DNA of 64,000 nucleotides from Nocardia higoensis NBRC 100133 (GTDB lineage: Bacteria; Actinomycetota; Actinomycetes; Mycobacteriales; Mycobacteriaceae): positions 62,001 through 126,000 of the forward strand of contig NZ_BAGA01000004.1 of the NCBI RefSeq assembly GCF_000308595.1. Reading direction: 5' to 3'. Below, one piece after another: positions 26,565 to 36,154 of the stretch. A model generated the notes under the pieces. It did not search any database and was not told the DNA's origin. It saw only the letters and a program-made list of their open reading frames with translations. Every line of letters starts with the position of its first letter. The first letter of the stretch is position 1. The translations under genes were made by a program, and so were the position numbers.

Positions 26565-26598
26565 CGAACCCCGCTCCGGCGCAGCGGAACGGGGTTCG
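26565..26598 (-). terminator. Terminator after glycine-rich paralogue 2
   Basis: CGAACCCCGCTCCG (26565-26578) pairs with CGGAACGGGGTTCG (26585-26598), with one G-T pair and a 6-nt loop. It lies 22 bases past the stop of the gene at 26620. Confidence 0.85.
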
Positions 26599-26619
26599 TC
26601 GAACTCTCGGCCGGGGTGA

Positions 26620-27330
26620 TTACTTGGCCGGGGCGTTGAACGGCTGGTTGATGGTGGCGAAGTACTGGATCGCGGCGCCGATCGCGACGGGCGCGGTCAC
26701 CAGGATCTGACCGGCCAGGGTGCCGATCGCGCCGACGGCGAGGATGCCGCCGATGCAGCCCACCGCGGCGGCGGGGATGAAGGGACCGAAGAGGCCGACG
26801 ATGGTGGCCGAGGCGACGGTGGCGCCGGCGATGCCGCCGAGGACGCAGCCGAGCGCGCCGCCGCCGAGGCCGCCGACGAGGGTGCCGATGGTGGCGCCCA
26901 TGCCGATGGTGTCCTTCATGCGGTTGAAGGCGGCCAGCTCACGGTCGTACTCGCTCTTCCAGGGGGCCTTGTCCTCGTAGGGCAGGGCGACCGGCTTGTA
27001 GACGGCCTTCTCCATGTCCAGCTGCGGGGTCAGCGTGGCCGTGCGATCGGAGATCTCGGCGGCGATCGGGAACTCGAACTCGTCGACGCGGAAGGTCAGC
27101 GGGGTGCCCGCGATGGTGTCGCCGTTGACGGCCTTGATCTTCAGCGCGTTGTCTTCGACGACCAGCGAGCCGGAGTCGATCGAGATGATCGACTGGGTGT
27201 CGGTGGCCTGCGCGGTGAAGTTGATCGCGCCGTTGTCGGCAGGCGCGGGCTCGGCGTGGACGGTGCCCGCGGTGACGCCGATAGCGGCGATCAGCAGAGC
27301 CGATGTGGCGGCGAACTTCTTGAACAGCAT
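26620..27330 (-). CDS. Secreted glycine-rich hydrophobic protein, paralogue 2
   Basis: This 236-residue protein has the same plan as the neighbour at 25541-26245: signal peptide (MLFKKFAATSALLIAAIGV, likely cut after VHA), strand-rich middle and glycine-zipper-like C-terminal half. The C-terminal ~110 residues differ at only a handful of positions, and their DNA is almost identical. The mature N-terminus and the segment around RELAAFNRMKDTIGM differ more. GAGGAAA precedes the ATG at 27330. The pattern of a near-identical 3' half with a diverged 5' end suggests a tandem duplication with later gene conversion. Function is unknown. Confidence 0.85.
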   Translation of the reverse strand: MLFKKFAATSALLIAAIGVTAGTVHAEPAPADNGAINFTAQATDTQSIISIDSGSLVVEDNALKIKAVNGDTIAGTPLTFRVDEFEFPIAAEISDRTATLTPQLDMEKAVYKPVALPYEDKAPWKSEYDRELAAFNRMKDTIGMGATIGTLVGGLGGGALGCVLGGIAGATVASATIVGLFGPFIPAAAVGCIGGILAVGAIGTLAGQILVTAPVAIGAAIQYFATINQPFNAPAK

Positions 27331-27536
27331 TCTCGGTTTCCTCGATCTGAAGAAGCAGGAGGGACTGGTCGATCGAAATCGAGATCGGCCAACGGCCGGT
27401 GAACCATTCATGACGGCTGCTGCAATTTCCGTGCACCATTTCGGTGCGCTCGCCGGACGATCGGAAACGGGCGCACGCGATTTTCCCGGGCCGCCGGAGG
27501 TATCGACGCCGCGCCGTGCGACGTAAGATCGCGCGA

Positions 27537-28553
27537 GTGCGCTTGCTCGTCACCGGCGGGGCCGGTTTCATCGGTGCCAACTTCGTCCAGCAGACCGTCA
27601 CCGAACGACCCGAGGTCACGGTCACGGTTCTCGATGCCCTCACCTACGCGGGTAATCGGGCTTCACTCGCGTCGGTCGAGCAACACATCGACTTCGTGCA
27701 CGGCGACATCGCCGACCTCGACCTGGTCGACGATCTGGTCAGCGGTGTGGACGCGGTGGTGCATTTCGCCGCCGAATCGCACAACGACAATTCCCTCGCC
27801 GAACCGTGGCCGTTCGTGCAGACCAATATCGTCGGCACCTATTCGCTGCTGCAGGCCGTGCGCCGCCACGATGTGCGCTATCACCACGTCTCCACCGACG
27901 AGGTCTACGGCGATCTCACCGCGGACGAACCGGCGTTCACCGAGTCCACCGCCTACAACCCGTCGAGCCCGTATTCGGCGACCAAAGCGGCCAGCGACAT
28001 GCTGGTGCGCGCGTGGACCCGCTCGTTCGGTATCCGCGCCACGCTGTCGAACTGCTCGAACAACTACGGCCCGTATCAGCACGTGGAGAAGTTCATCCCG
28101 CGCCAGATCACCAACCTGATCGACGGCGTGCGCCCCCGCCTCTACGGCGCGGGTCACCAGATCCGGGACTGGATCCACGTGCAGGACCACAACCGCGCGG
28201 TGTGGGACGTCCTCGAGCGCGGCCGCATCGGGCGGACCTACCTGATCGGCGCGAACGGCGAACTCGACAACAGGACCGTGGTCGGCATGCTGCTCGAGGA
28301 ATTCGGTCGCGACCCGGGCGATTTCGACCACGTCACCGACCGTCCCGGGCACGACCAGCGCTACGCCATCGACTCGACCCTGCTGCGCACCGAACTCGGC
28401 TGGCAGCCGCGCTACGCCGACTTCCGTGCCGGGCTGGCCGCCACCATCGCCTGGTATCGCGAGAACGAATCCTGGTGGCGGCCGTACAAGGATGCCACCG
28501 AGAAGGCGTACGCGGCCGCGGGGGAGCGGACGCTCACCGATCCGGGCGACTGA
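27537..28553 (+). CDS. rmlB: dTDP-glucose 4,6-dehydratase RmlB
   Basis: This 338-residue extended short-chain dehydrogenase has the GGAGFIGANF nucleotide loop, HFAAESHNDNS, the catalytic STDEVYGDL and YSATKA (Tyr-x3-Lys), and NNYGPYQHVEKFIP. It makes dTDP-4-keto-6-deoxyglucose, the second step to rhamnose. GTG 27537 is taken because TAAGAT lies 7 nt before it and the protein then starts at the family N-terminus VRLLVTGG. It faces away from rmlA/rmlC, with the secreted paralogue pair between. Confidence 0.96.
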   Translation: MRLLVTGGAGFIGANFVQQTVTERPEVTVTVLDALTYAGNRASLASVEQHIDFVHGDIADLDLVDDLVSGVDAVVHFAAESHNDNSLAEPWPFVQTNIVGTYSLLQAVRRHDVRYHHVSTDEVYGDLTADEPAFTESTAYNPSSPYSATKAASDMLVRAWTRSFGIRATLSNCSNNYGPYQHVEKFIPRQITNLIDGVRPRLYGAGHQIRDWIHVQDHNRAVWDVLERGRIGRTYLIGANGELDNRTVVGMLLEEFGRDPGDFDHVTDRPGHDQRYAIDSTLLRTELGWQPRYADFRAGLAATIAWYRENESWWRPYKDATEKAYAAAGERTLTDPGD

Positions 28554-28558
28554 ACCGG

Positions 28559-30217
28559 TCAGCCCCAGATGATCGTGTGGTACTTGATCACGGTGGCGAT
28601 CAGCGCGATCGTCGTCGCCGAGACCACCACGATGCTCGGGCCGAAGACCGGTGTGTGTCCCCGTGCGTCGGTGAGCCGCAGCGGCATCCAGCGCAGCAGC
28701 GCTGTCAGCGCGAGCAGTGCCAGCGGGACGAAGTAGCGGCCCTGCACGCCGTCGATGATGTAGTAGCCGACCGGCGTGAACGACATGTACAACGTCACAT
28801 AGATCATCGCGACACCGGCGGCGACGGCCAGTGCGATCAGCGCCGTGCGCCACCGGGTGGCCGAGGCGGGATCCATCCGGTCGCCGATGCCGACGCCGAC
28901 CGCGAGCGCGAGCAGGCAGCCGAGCACGGCCATCGCGGGAACTTCGATGTAGGCGAAGCCGAGCTCGCCGAAGAACTGGGTGAACCAGAGCTGATCGCGA
29001 TAGATCAGGCTGTCGCGGAACACCTCGAGGAAGCCGATCGGGTCGCCGAGGATTTCGCCGAGCTGTTCGCCCGGCTTCACCGTGTACCACTGGTGCTGCG
29101 GCCGCATCAGGCCCATGCCGTCGCCGGTGGGCGCGGCGATCGCGGTCCACGCCAGGAAGGACGCCCCGCCCACGCCGGCGAACGCCCACGGCACCAGCCG
29201 CCGCCAGTCGAAGCCGCTGTCGGCGACCTTGCCGAAGAACGCGAAGCGGCGCACCGGGACCAGCACGATCAGCATCGCCAGCAGGATGTAGGTCGGCTTG
29301 CTCAACGGCAGCAGCAGCGTGGCGGCCAGGTAGGCCAGTGTCTCGGCTCTGCTGTACTCGCGGCCGAGGAACAGGCCCTTGACCAGCAGCGCCGAGACCA
29401 GCAGCGCCAGCGCGTTGGTCATGGTGTCGGCGGTGACGGTGCCCGCCTGGAAGATCGCGATGGGCAGCACGGCGATGGTGAACGCCAGCCACTGGATCCG
29501 ATACGCGCGCAGTGCGTAGAGCGCGAAGCCCACCACCAGCAGGTAGCCGAGCAGACCGGCCAGCCTGGTCAGCAGCACCATGCCGCCGACATCGAGTCCC
29601 AGCGCTTCCGCGGTCCGGATGCCGACGGCGGCGGGCACATATGCGACGGGCGAGTAGGCCGCGGTATTGGTGAACCAGATCGTCCGCATTTCGCCGCCGA
29701 CCTCGGCCGCGCGCATGCGCTCGTAGACCATCGGATCGGCGACCATCCTGCCCGGCTCTTCCGGGTTCTCCTGATAGTCGCTCATCGCGTAGCTCATCAG
29801 GTCGTCGATCGTCGCCGGAACGACATTCCCGTAGGCGACACCGCGATCGTCGTCGATCTCGGTCGGCAGGAATCCGCCGTGCGCCACCTGATAGGCGCGG
29901 CCGAACTGGGTGATCTCGTCGTGACCCCAGAACGGCGGGGTGATGACGCTGAACACCGCGCCGAAGATCGCGGCGAGCACCACGAAAGCGATGGTCGCGC
30001 CGCCGAATCGGCGATGTGCGCGACCGGCGAAAGCGCGCAGGCCGCTCGGCTCGCGGCTCGCTACCCGGTCTCGCTGCGCCTGCGCCCGCGGCGGCACTTC
30101 GTCGTCGGAGGCGGTCGGGTCCGGCCTCGTGGTGTCCGCGACCGCGGGATTCCCGGCGGCGGAATCACCGGTCGTAGGCGCGGGTTCAGCGGTACCGGGT
30201 TCGGTGGAGCTGGTCAC
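28559..30217 (-). CDS. DUF2142 multi-spanning membrane protein
   Basis: This 552-residue protein has a ~65-residue Pro/Thr/Asp-rich cytosolic tail, a membrane helix, and an outer loop starting TPPFWGHDEITQFGRAYQVAHGG. The acidic pair after the first span is as in GT-C enzymes. About ten more helices follow. This matches DUF2142, membrane proteins found with surface-polysaccharide genes and suspected to be glycosyltransferases using lipid-linked sugars. The substrate is not known. Its GTG start overlaps the stop of the upstream GT2 gene (GTGA), so the two are co-translated. Confidence 0.88.
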   Translation of the reverse strand: MTSSTEPGTAEPAPTTGDSAAGNPAVADTTRPDPTASDDEVPPRAQAQRDRVASREPSGLRAFAGRAHRRFGGATIAFVVLAAIFGAVFSVITPPFWGHDEITQFGRAYQVAHGGFLPTEIDDDRGVAYGNVVPATIDDLMSYAMSDYQENPEEPGRMVADPMVYERMRAAEVGGEMRTIWFTNTAAYSPVAYVPAAVGIRTAEALGLDVGGMVLLTRLAGLLGYLLVVGFALYALRAYRIQWLAFTIAVLPIAIFQAGTVTADTMTNALALLVSALLVKGLFLGREYSRAETLAYLAATLLLPLSKPTYILLAMLIVLVPVRRFAFFGKVADSGFDWRRLVPWAFAGVGGASFLAWTAIAAPTGDGMGLMRPQHQWYTVKPGEQLGEILGDPIGFLEVFRDSLIYRDQLWFTQFFGELGFAYIEVPAMAVLGCLLALAVGVGIGDRMDPASATRWRTALIALAVAAGVAMIYVTLYMSFTPVGYYIIDGVQGRYFVPLALLALTALLRWMPLRLTDARGHTPVFGPSIVVVSATTIALIATVIKYHTIIWG

Positions 30218-31227
30218 AGCGTGGCCTCGTCCTCGCGCAGGGCCCGTCCCGCCCCGGCGGCCTGGAACGATTCGTCCGCTCCGACCGCCGAATAACGCAG
30301 GTAGACCAGGCGCGAGGCCTCGTGCCGGGAACGCCGGATGCCGTCCAGGATGAGGCCGGCGGTCCAGGCCAGGCTGCCGAGCAGCAACAGCGTGAAGCCG
30401 AGGAAGAGGGTGGGGAAGCGCGGTACCTCACCGGTGCGGGTGAACTCGACGACGATCGGGACCGTCAGGATGATCGAGATCAGCCAGGCGAGGGTGCCCG
30501 CCAGGCCGTAGAAGGCGACCGGGCGTTCGTGCCTGGCCAGGCCGATGATCAGCGACAGGATCTTGAAGCCGTCGTGGTAGGTGCGCAGCTTGGATTCGCT
30601 GCCCGCCGGCCGGTCGCGGAATCCCACCGGCACCGAGGTCTGCGGCACGCGCAGATGCAGCGAGTGCACGGTCAGCTCGGTCTCGATCTCGAACTCGCGG
30701 GAGACGGCCGGGAAGCTCTTGACGAAACGGCGCGAGAAGACGCGGAACCCGCTGAGCATGTCCTCGACGTTCTCGCCGAAGACCTTGCCGACGACGCCGT
30801 TGAGCACCTTGTTGCCGGTCTCATGGCCGGTCCGGTAGGCGGAGGCGCCCTCGTCCTGCCTGCGCACGCCGAGGATGTGATCGTAGGGGCCCGACAGCAG
30901 CGTCTCGATCATCTGCGGTGCGGCCGACGCCTCGTAGGTGTCGTCGCCGTCGATCATCAGGTAGACATCGGCCTCGATGTCGGCGAAGGCGCGGCGGACC
31001 ACATTGCCCTTGCCCTTGGTGTGCTCGTGGCGCACGATGGCGCCTGCCTCGCGCGCCTTCTCGGCGGTGCGGTCGGTGCTCAGATTGTCGTAGACGTAGA
31101 CGACGATGCCCGGCACGGCGGCACGCAGGTCGGCGACGACCTTGGCGACGGATGCCTCTTCGTTGTGGCACGGGACCACTGCGGCGATGCGAAGGTCGGT
31201 GGAGTCCACCCGGGTCACGATCCTCAT
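30214..31227 (-). CDS. GT2 polyprenyl-phosphate glycosyltransferase
   Basis: This 337-residue protein has a GT-A domain (AAVVPCHNEEASVAKVV, NLSTDRTAEKAREAGA, and the acidic MIDGDDTYEA for metal and nucleotide sugar binding). Two C-terminal membrane helices follow (FYGLAGTLAWLISIILTV and FPTLFLGFTLLLLGSLAWTAG). This is the layout of GtrB/PpgS-type enzymes that load a sugar onto decaprenyl phosphate at the inner face. The sugar cannot be told from sequence. It is coupled to the DUF2142 gene and divergent from a GtrA gene; the three together look like a load-flip-transfer set. Confidence 0.9.
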   Translation of the reverse strand: MRIVTRVDSTDLRIAAVVPCHNEEASVAKVVADLRAAVPGIVVYVYDNLSTDRTAEKAREAGAIVRHEHTKGKGNVVRRAFADIEADVYLMIDGDDTYEASAAPQMIETLLSGPYDHILGVRRQDEGASAYRTGHETGNKVLNGVVGKVFGENVEDMLSGFRVFSRRFVKSFPAVSREFEIETELTVHSLHLRVPQTSVPVGFRDRPAGSESKLRTYHDGFKILSLIIGLARHERPVAFYGLAGTLAWLISIILTVPIVVEFTRTGEVPRFPTLFLGFTLLLLGSLAWTAGLILDGIRRSRHEASRLVYLRYSAVGADESFQAAGAGRALREDEATL

Positions 31228-31282
31228 CTCGGGGGCGAAGGGGACACCGGGGAGGGTACACGTCTGGGGTACCGTCGCCGAG

Positions 31283-31828
31283 GTGTCCTACCCCGACCCC
31301 GCTGTCCCACCGGCCGAGCTCTCGGCGGCCGCTTCTGTACCCGTACCGGGGGAAGACCGGGTCTCTTCGCGTGCCATCGATACCGCCGCGCTGCGTAAGG
31401 GCAGTGCGTTCCTGGTGGTGGGCGGAATCGGTTTTCTCGCCGATGCGGGCGTGTACAACCTGCTCGTGTTCTGGGGTGGCGAAGGTGTGATGTATCACTC
31501 TCCGTTGCCCGCCAAGATCATCGCCATCGCGGTGGCCACGGTGGTCACCTATTTCGGCAACAAGTGGTGGACCTACGGAGACAAGAAATCGGACAATCCG
31601 GTCCGCCAATATCTGCTCTACGCGTTGTTCAATGTGGCCGCGATCGCCCTGCAACTGGGCTGTCTCGCCTTTTCCCGGTATGTGCTCGGCCTGTCCTCAC
31701 CGCTGGCGGACAATATCGCCGGGACATTCGTCGGACAGGCGGTCGCGGTGGTGTTCCGTTACTGGGCATATGACAAGTTCGTTTTCACCGACAGTGGCGA
31801 CCGACCCGCCGAGCACACCGGTCGCTGA
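31283..31828 (+). CDS. GtrA family membrane protein
   Basis: This 181-residue protein has an N-terminal tail of ~45 residues, then four membrane helices with GtrA features: GSAFLVVGGIGFLADAGVYN, VVTYFGNKWWTYGD, a LLYALFNVAAIAL span, and FVGQAVAVVFRYWAYDKFVF. GtrA proteins are proposed flippases or partners for polyprenyl-linked sugars. GTG 31283 follows a TACCGT box by 7 nt, so it is probably leaderless. It is divergent from the GT2 gene with 55 bases between. It differs from the GtrA protein at 16493, so the window has two. Confidence 0.88.
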   Translation: MSYPDPAVPPAELSAAASVPVPGEDRVSSRAIDTAALRKGSAFLVVGGIGFLADAGVYNLLVFWGGEGVMYHSPLPAKIIAIAVATVVTYFGNKWWTYGDKKSDNPVRQYLLYALFNVAAIALQLGCLAFSRYVLGLSSPLADNIAGTFVGQAVAVVFRYWAYDKFVFTDSGDRPAEHTGR

Positions 31829-31930
31829 CCCGCACGCCCCTCCGACGGTTGATATTCTCGCCACGCCGCGCTCGGCATCCGGGGCGTGTGGTTCGTCCCC
31901 GTCGGCACCAAGTTGAATCTCGAGGACTTC

Positions 31931-33835
31931 ATGGACCAGTCGGCTACTCAGGCCGTTTCCGAATCCGATGACCGCCGAACCGCCGCAGCCGCTCCGGCCG
32001 CGCTGCGCGTCGACCATCGCGCGCCCGACCGGCTCGTGCTGCAGCGTGGTGTCTTCACCGGGCCGTCGGCCAAGGTCAGCGACGAGCTCTACGCCGTCGC
32101 CAAGGGCGGCAAGGTCACCCGCGAGCGGCTGTCGTTGCGCCTGGACAAGGGCGTCACCGTCCACACCAACACCTACTTCGGCCGGTTCGCGGCCAGCTAC
32201 TGGCAGCGCTGGACCACGGTCACCGAGGTGACCGTCACCATGGCGCTCGAGGTCGGCCGCCGCGCCCGGGTGCGCCTGGTCGCCTCCGACATCGCCGGCC
32301 ACCGCCGCATCATCGACAGCCTGACCACCACCGCCAGCGGCGTCGCCACCCTCAGCGCCCCGCTCGACCAGTTCGTCGACGGCGGCGCGCTGTGGCTGGA
32401 GTTCGACGCCGACGGCGGCGAGCTCGGCATCGAGGAATTGGTCTGGACCGCCGCCGCGCCCGAGCGGATCCGCCCGGTCGCCATCGCCATCTGCACCTTC
32501 AACCGCGCCGCGGACTGCGCCGAGACCGTCGCCGCACTGGCCGGCGATCCCACCGTGCTGTCCGCCATCGACGCCGTCTACGTCGTCGATCAGGGCACCG
32601 ATCCGGTCGCCGACCGCCCCCGCTACCAGGAGGTCGAACCGGCCTTCGGCGACAAGCTGCGCTACATCCGCCAGCCCAACCTCGGCGGCGCGGGCGGCTT
32701 CACCCGCGGCCTGTACGAGGTCTCCGCGGTCAACGAGCACGCCGACGTCATCCTCATGGACGACGACATCCTGTGCGAGCCCGAGACCGTGCTGCGGTTG
32801 AACGCCTTCGCCAACATGACCGTGGAACCGACCCTGGTCGGCGCGCAGATGCTGTTCCTGCTCAACCCCGACTACCTCAATGTCGGCGCCGAGGAGGTGC
32901 ACCTGGGCGACCTGCGGCACGGCCAGCGGGTGCCCAAGGCGCTGCGCAACACCTCCATGCTCAAGAGGAACCAGGAACGTCGCGTGGACGCCGGCTACAA
33001 CGCCTGGTGGACCTGCCTGATCCCGGCCGAGGTGGTCGCCAGGATCGGCCTGCCGATCCCGATCTTCTTCCAGTGGGACGACGTCGAGTACGGCGTACGG
33101 GCCCGCGAGCACGGGTTCGTCACGGTGACTCTGCCGAACGCGGCGGTCTGGCACGCGGACTTCTACTGGAAGGACTACGACGACTGGGCGCGCTACTTCT
33201 CCACCCGCAACTCGCTGATCGTCGGCGCGATGCACACCGATCTCGACGGCAAGAAGATCACCAAGCAGCTGTTCCGCAATATCGCCGAGCAGCTGGTCGC
33301 CATGCAGTACGGCCTGGTGCACACCACCCTGCAGGGCATCGAGGACTTCCTCGACGGCCCGAAGACCCTGCGTGACGGCGGTATCGCCGCGCTGGCCGCC
33401 GCGCGGGCCGAGCGTGCCGACTACCCGGAGACCATCAAGCACCCGGCCGCGACCCCGCCGGTGAACGCGGCCGACATCTCCATCCGCCGGGCGGGCGGCG
33501 AGCCGAGCCGGGCCCTGCTCGTGCTGATCAAGCGTGCGGTCGACCAGTGGTTCGGCCGCACCCAGCACGGCCTGATCGGCGTCACCCGCGAGGACGCCCA
33601 CTGGTGGCACGTCTCGCTGTTCGATCACGTGGTGGTCACCGACGCCTCCCAGTCCGGCGTCCGGATCCGCCGCCGCGACAAGGCCCGCGCCCGTGCCCTG
33701 CTGCTGCGCACCATCCGGGTGTTGCGCCGCCTGCGCCGGGAGCTGCCCGCCCTGCAGTCGCAGTACCGGGCCGCCATGCCGGAGCTGACCAGTCGCGCCA
33801 ACTGGGAACGGCTCTACGGCCTCGAGGCCGACTGA
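31931..33835 (+). CDS. glfT2: Galactofuranosyltransferase GlfT2
   Basis: This 634-residue protein is close in length to the ~637-residue mycobacterial enzyme. It polymerises the galactan with alternating beta-1,5 and beta-1,6 links from UDP-galactofuranose, at the inner membrane face. It has an N-terminal beta domain, then the GT-A core with AICTFNRAADCAETV, NLGGAGGFTRGLYE, the metal-binding MDDDI, the catalytic FQWDDVEYG and AVWHADFYWKDYDDW. The start at 31931 has a CGAGGA ribosome site. UDP-galactopyranose mutase (glf), usually adjacent in mycobacteria, is not in this window. A long hairpin ends the gene. Confidence 0.97.
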   Translation: MDQSATQAVSESDDRRTAAAAPAALRVDHRAPDRLVLQRGVFTGPSAKVSDELYAVAKGGKVTRERLSLRLDKGVTVHTNTYFGRFAASYWQRWTTVTEVTVTMALEVGRRARVRLVASDIAGHRRIIDSLTTTASGVATLSAPLDQFVDGGALWLEFDADGGELGIEELVWTAAAPERIRPVAIAICTFNRAADCAETVAALAGDPTVLSAIDAVYVVDQGTDPVADRPRYQEVEPAFGDKLRYIRQPNLGGAGGFTRGLYEVSAVNEHADVILMDDDILCEPETVLRLNAFANMTVEPTLVGAQMLFLLNPDYLNVGAEEVHLGDLRHGQRVPKALRNTSMLKRNQERRVDAGYNAWWTCLIPAEVVARIGLPIPIFFQWDDVEYGVRAREHGFVTVTLPNAAVWHADFYWKDYDDWARYFSTRNSLIVGAMHTDLDGKKITKQLFRNIAEQLVAMQYGLVHTTLQGIEDFLDGPKTLRDGGIAALAAARAERADYPETIKHPAATPPVNAADISIRRAGGEPSRALLVLIKRAVDQWFGRTQHGLIGVTREDAHWWHVSLFDHVVVTDASQSGVRIRRRDKARARALLLRTIRVLRRLRRELPALQSQYRAAMPELTSRANWERLYGLEAD

Positions 33836-33851
33836 CTTTCCTGCCTCGCGG

Positions 33852-33893
33852 CGAAGGCCGCATCCGCGCCGACCGGCACGGATGCGGCCTTCG
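33852..33893 (+). terminator. Terminator after glfT2
   Basis: A perfect 15-bp stem (33852-33866 with 33879-33893) encloses a 12-nt loop that can itself pair, 16 bases past the glfT2 stop. Confidence 0.85.
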
Positions 33894-34031
33894 GCGTCCC
33901 CGGAACCCACCGGTGCTGTCGGCGAGCGCTTGTGGTCCGGCTGCCGATGACCTCGGGCCGGGATGTGACGCCTGGGCCGGGGGCAACTTGTCGGGTCCCG
34001 AATGGCTGACCCCGGACCGGTGAACGGCAGA

Positions 34032-34877
<846 letters not shown>

Positions 34878-34970
34878 CGACATGCTCCTTCGTCGCGAGC
34901 GCCCGCGTGGTCTTGCCCACCCGGACGCGCTTCGTGTCGCGGTGCGGTGCCCCGCGACGCCTCGTCTCTC

Positions 34971-35010
34971 ACGGTAAGCGCGGCCGGCCAGATATGCAAC
35001 CAGTTGCATA
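34971..35010 (-). promoter_or_regulatory. SDR promoter with overlapping palindromic operator
   Basis: On the minus strand TTGCAT (34999-34994) and TACCGT (34976-34971) are 17 bp apart, a good -35/-10 pair. The -35 lies inside a perfect 8+8 palindrome, TATGCAAC-CA-GTTGCATA (34993-35010). A repressor bound there would block the promoter. TGCAAC/GTTGCA sites are typical of TetR-family regulators, but the protein is not identified. Confidence 0.6.
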
Positions 35011-35024
35011 GAGGGATCCGGAAA

Positions 35025-35049
35025 AGGGCACCGGACGAACCGGTGCCCT
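35025..35049 (-). terminator. Terminator after rsgA
   Basis: AGGGCACCGG pairs with CCGGTGCCCT around a 5-nt loop, followed on the minus strand by TTTTC. It is 15 bases past the rsgA stop. Confidence 0.8.
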
Positions 35050-35064
35050 CGGCCGCGGCGAGCG

Positions 35065-36111
35065 CTAGCGGCGGTTGTCGCGCTCGCGATAGTTCCGCCG
35101 CTGCTGTTTGACGATGCCGCGCCACTCGCGTTCCCGCTCGGCCCGCAAGCGCTTGTCGGTGCGCGCCGCCATCCAGGCGTTCTCCCTGGCCAGCTTGCGA
35201 TAGCTGGACAGCCTGCGCGCGGTGATCGCCCCGGCCTCGATGGCCTCGCGGACAGCGCAGCCCGGTTCGGACTCGTGGGCGCAATCGGTGAACCGGCAGC
35301 GCGCCGCCAGCCCCTGGATATCGCTGAAGGTGCGCCCGATGCCCTCGGCCGCGTCCCACAGGCCTACCCCGCGCAGTCCGGGGGTGTCGATGAGCGTGCC
35401 GCCGCCGGGCAGCGGACGCAGTTCCCGGTGCACGGTGGTGTGCCTGCCCTTCTTGTCCGCGGTGCGAACCTCGTTCGTCGCGAACACCTCCCGGCCCAGC
35501 AGGGCATTGGCCAGCGTGGACTTGCCCGCACCGGACGGACCGAGCAGGGCGACGGTCCCGTCCAGCACCGCGCCGAGGACGTCGAGACCGGATCCGGCAT
35601 TCGCGCTGACCGCGAGCACCGTGGCCCCCGGCGCGACCGCGCGCACCTCGTCGATCGGAATATCCTCCGCCGCATCGGCTTTGGTGAGCACGACGACCGG
35701 CTGCGCGCCGCTCTCCCACACCAGGGCGAGCATCCGCTCGATCCGGCCGGGATCCACGTCGCCGTCGGCGGCCGCGCAGATGAGCACGGTGTCGACATTG
35801 GCGGCGAGCACCTGGCCGGTCGAGCGGCCGGAAGCCGACGAACGCACGATCGCGGTGTGCCGCGGCAGCAGCGCGCGCACCTCGCCGCCGGCGTTCAGGC
35901 TCACCCAGTCGCCGGTGCACAGCCCGCTGACCGGGGAGTCCGCGCGCGGGCACCGCGCCCGCGCCGGTCCGGTCGGGGTGATGACATCGCATTCGCTGCG
36001 GTCCATGCGCAGGACGCGCGCGGGCACGCAGTCCTCGTCCAGATATGCCGCGTACCGCGCGGCGACGGTCTCGTTCCAACCGTAGGGAACGAGCAGGTCG
36101 TGGTCGACCAT
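35065..36111 (-). CDS. rsgA: Ribosome small-subunit GTPase RsgA
   Basis: This 348-residue circularly permuted GTPase has an N-terminal OB-fold part. The G motifs come in permuted order: VVLTKADAAED (G4), LLGPSGAGKSTL (G1) and LIDTPGLRGVG (G3). A zinc knuckle CRFTDCAHESEPGC and a basic helical tail follow. It tests 30S subunit maturation and releases late assembly factors. AAAGGA precedes the ATG. A short ORF with a very strong ribosome site and a 9-bp hairpin lie just upstream on the same strand, a possible leader control region. Confidence 0.93.
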   Translation of the reverse strand: MVDHDLLVPYGWNETVAARYAAYLDEDCVPARVLRMDRSECDVITPTGPARARCPRADSPVSGLCTGDWVSLNAGGEVRALLPRHTAIVRSSASGRSTGQVLAANVDTVLICAAADGDVDPGRIERMLALVWESGAQPVVVLTKADAAEDIPIDEVRAVAPGATVLAVSANAGSGLDVLGAVLDGTVALLGPSGAGKSTLANALLGREVFATNEVRTADKKGRHTTVHRELRPLPGGGTLIDTPGLRGVGLWDAAEGIGRTFSDIQGLAARCRFTDCAHESEPGCAVREAIEAGAITARRLSSYRKLARENAWMAARTDKRLRAEREREWRGIVKQQRRNYRERDNRR

Positions 36112-36131
36112 TCCGGAGCATCCTTTGTCGG

Positions 36132-36154
36132 GCCGAGCCCGACGTGGGCTCGGC
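36132..36154 (-). promoter_or_regulatory. Hairpin between the short ORF and rsgA
   Basis: GCCGAGCCC (36132-36140) pairs with GGGCTCGGC (36146-36154) around 5 nt. It lies between the stop of the short ORF (36154-36156) and the rsgA ribosome site. There is no T run, so a translational or ribosome-pausing role is more likely than termination, if it has one. Confidence 0.4.

Noticed and set aside
25289..26598. Mobile element bounded by the two similar hairpins at 25289 and 26565
   Set aside because: The shared stem is a terminator sequence; there is no transposase, inverted terminal repeat pair or target duplication.
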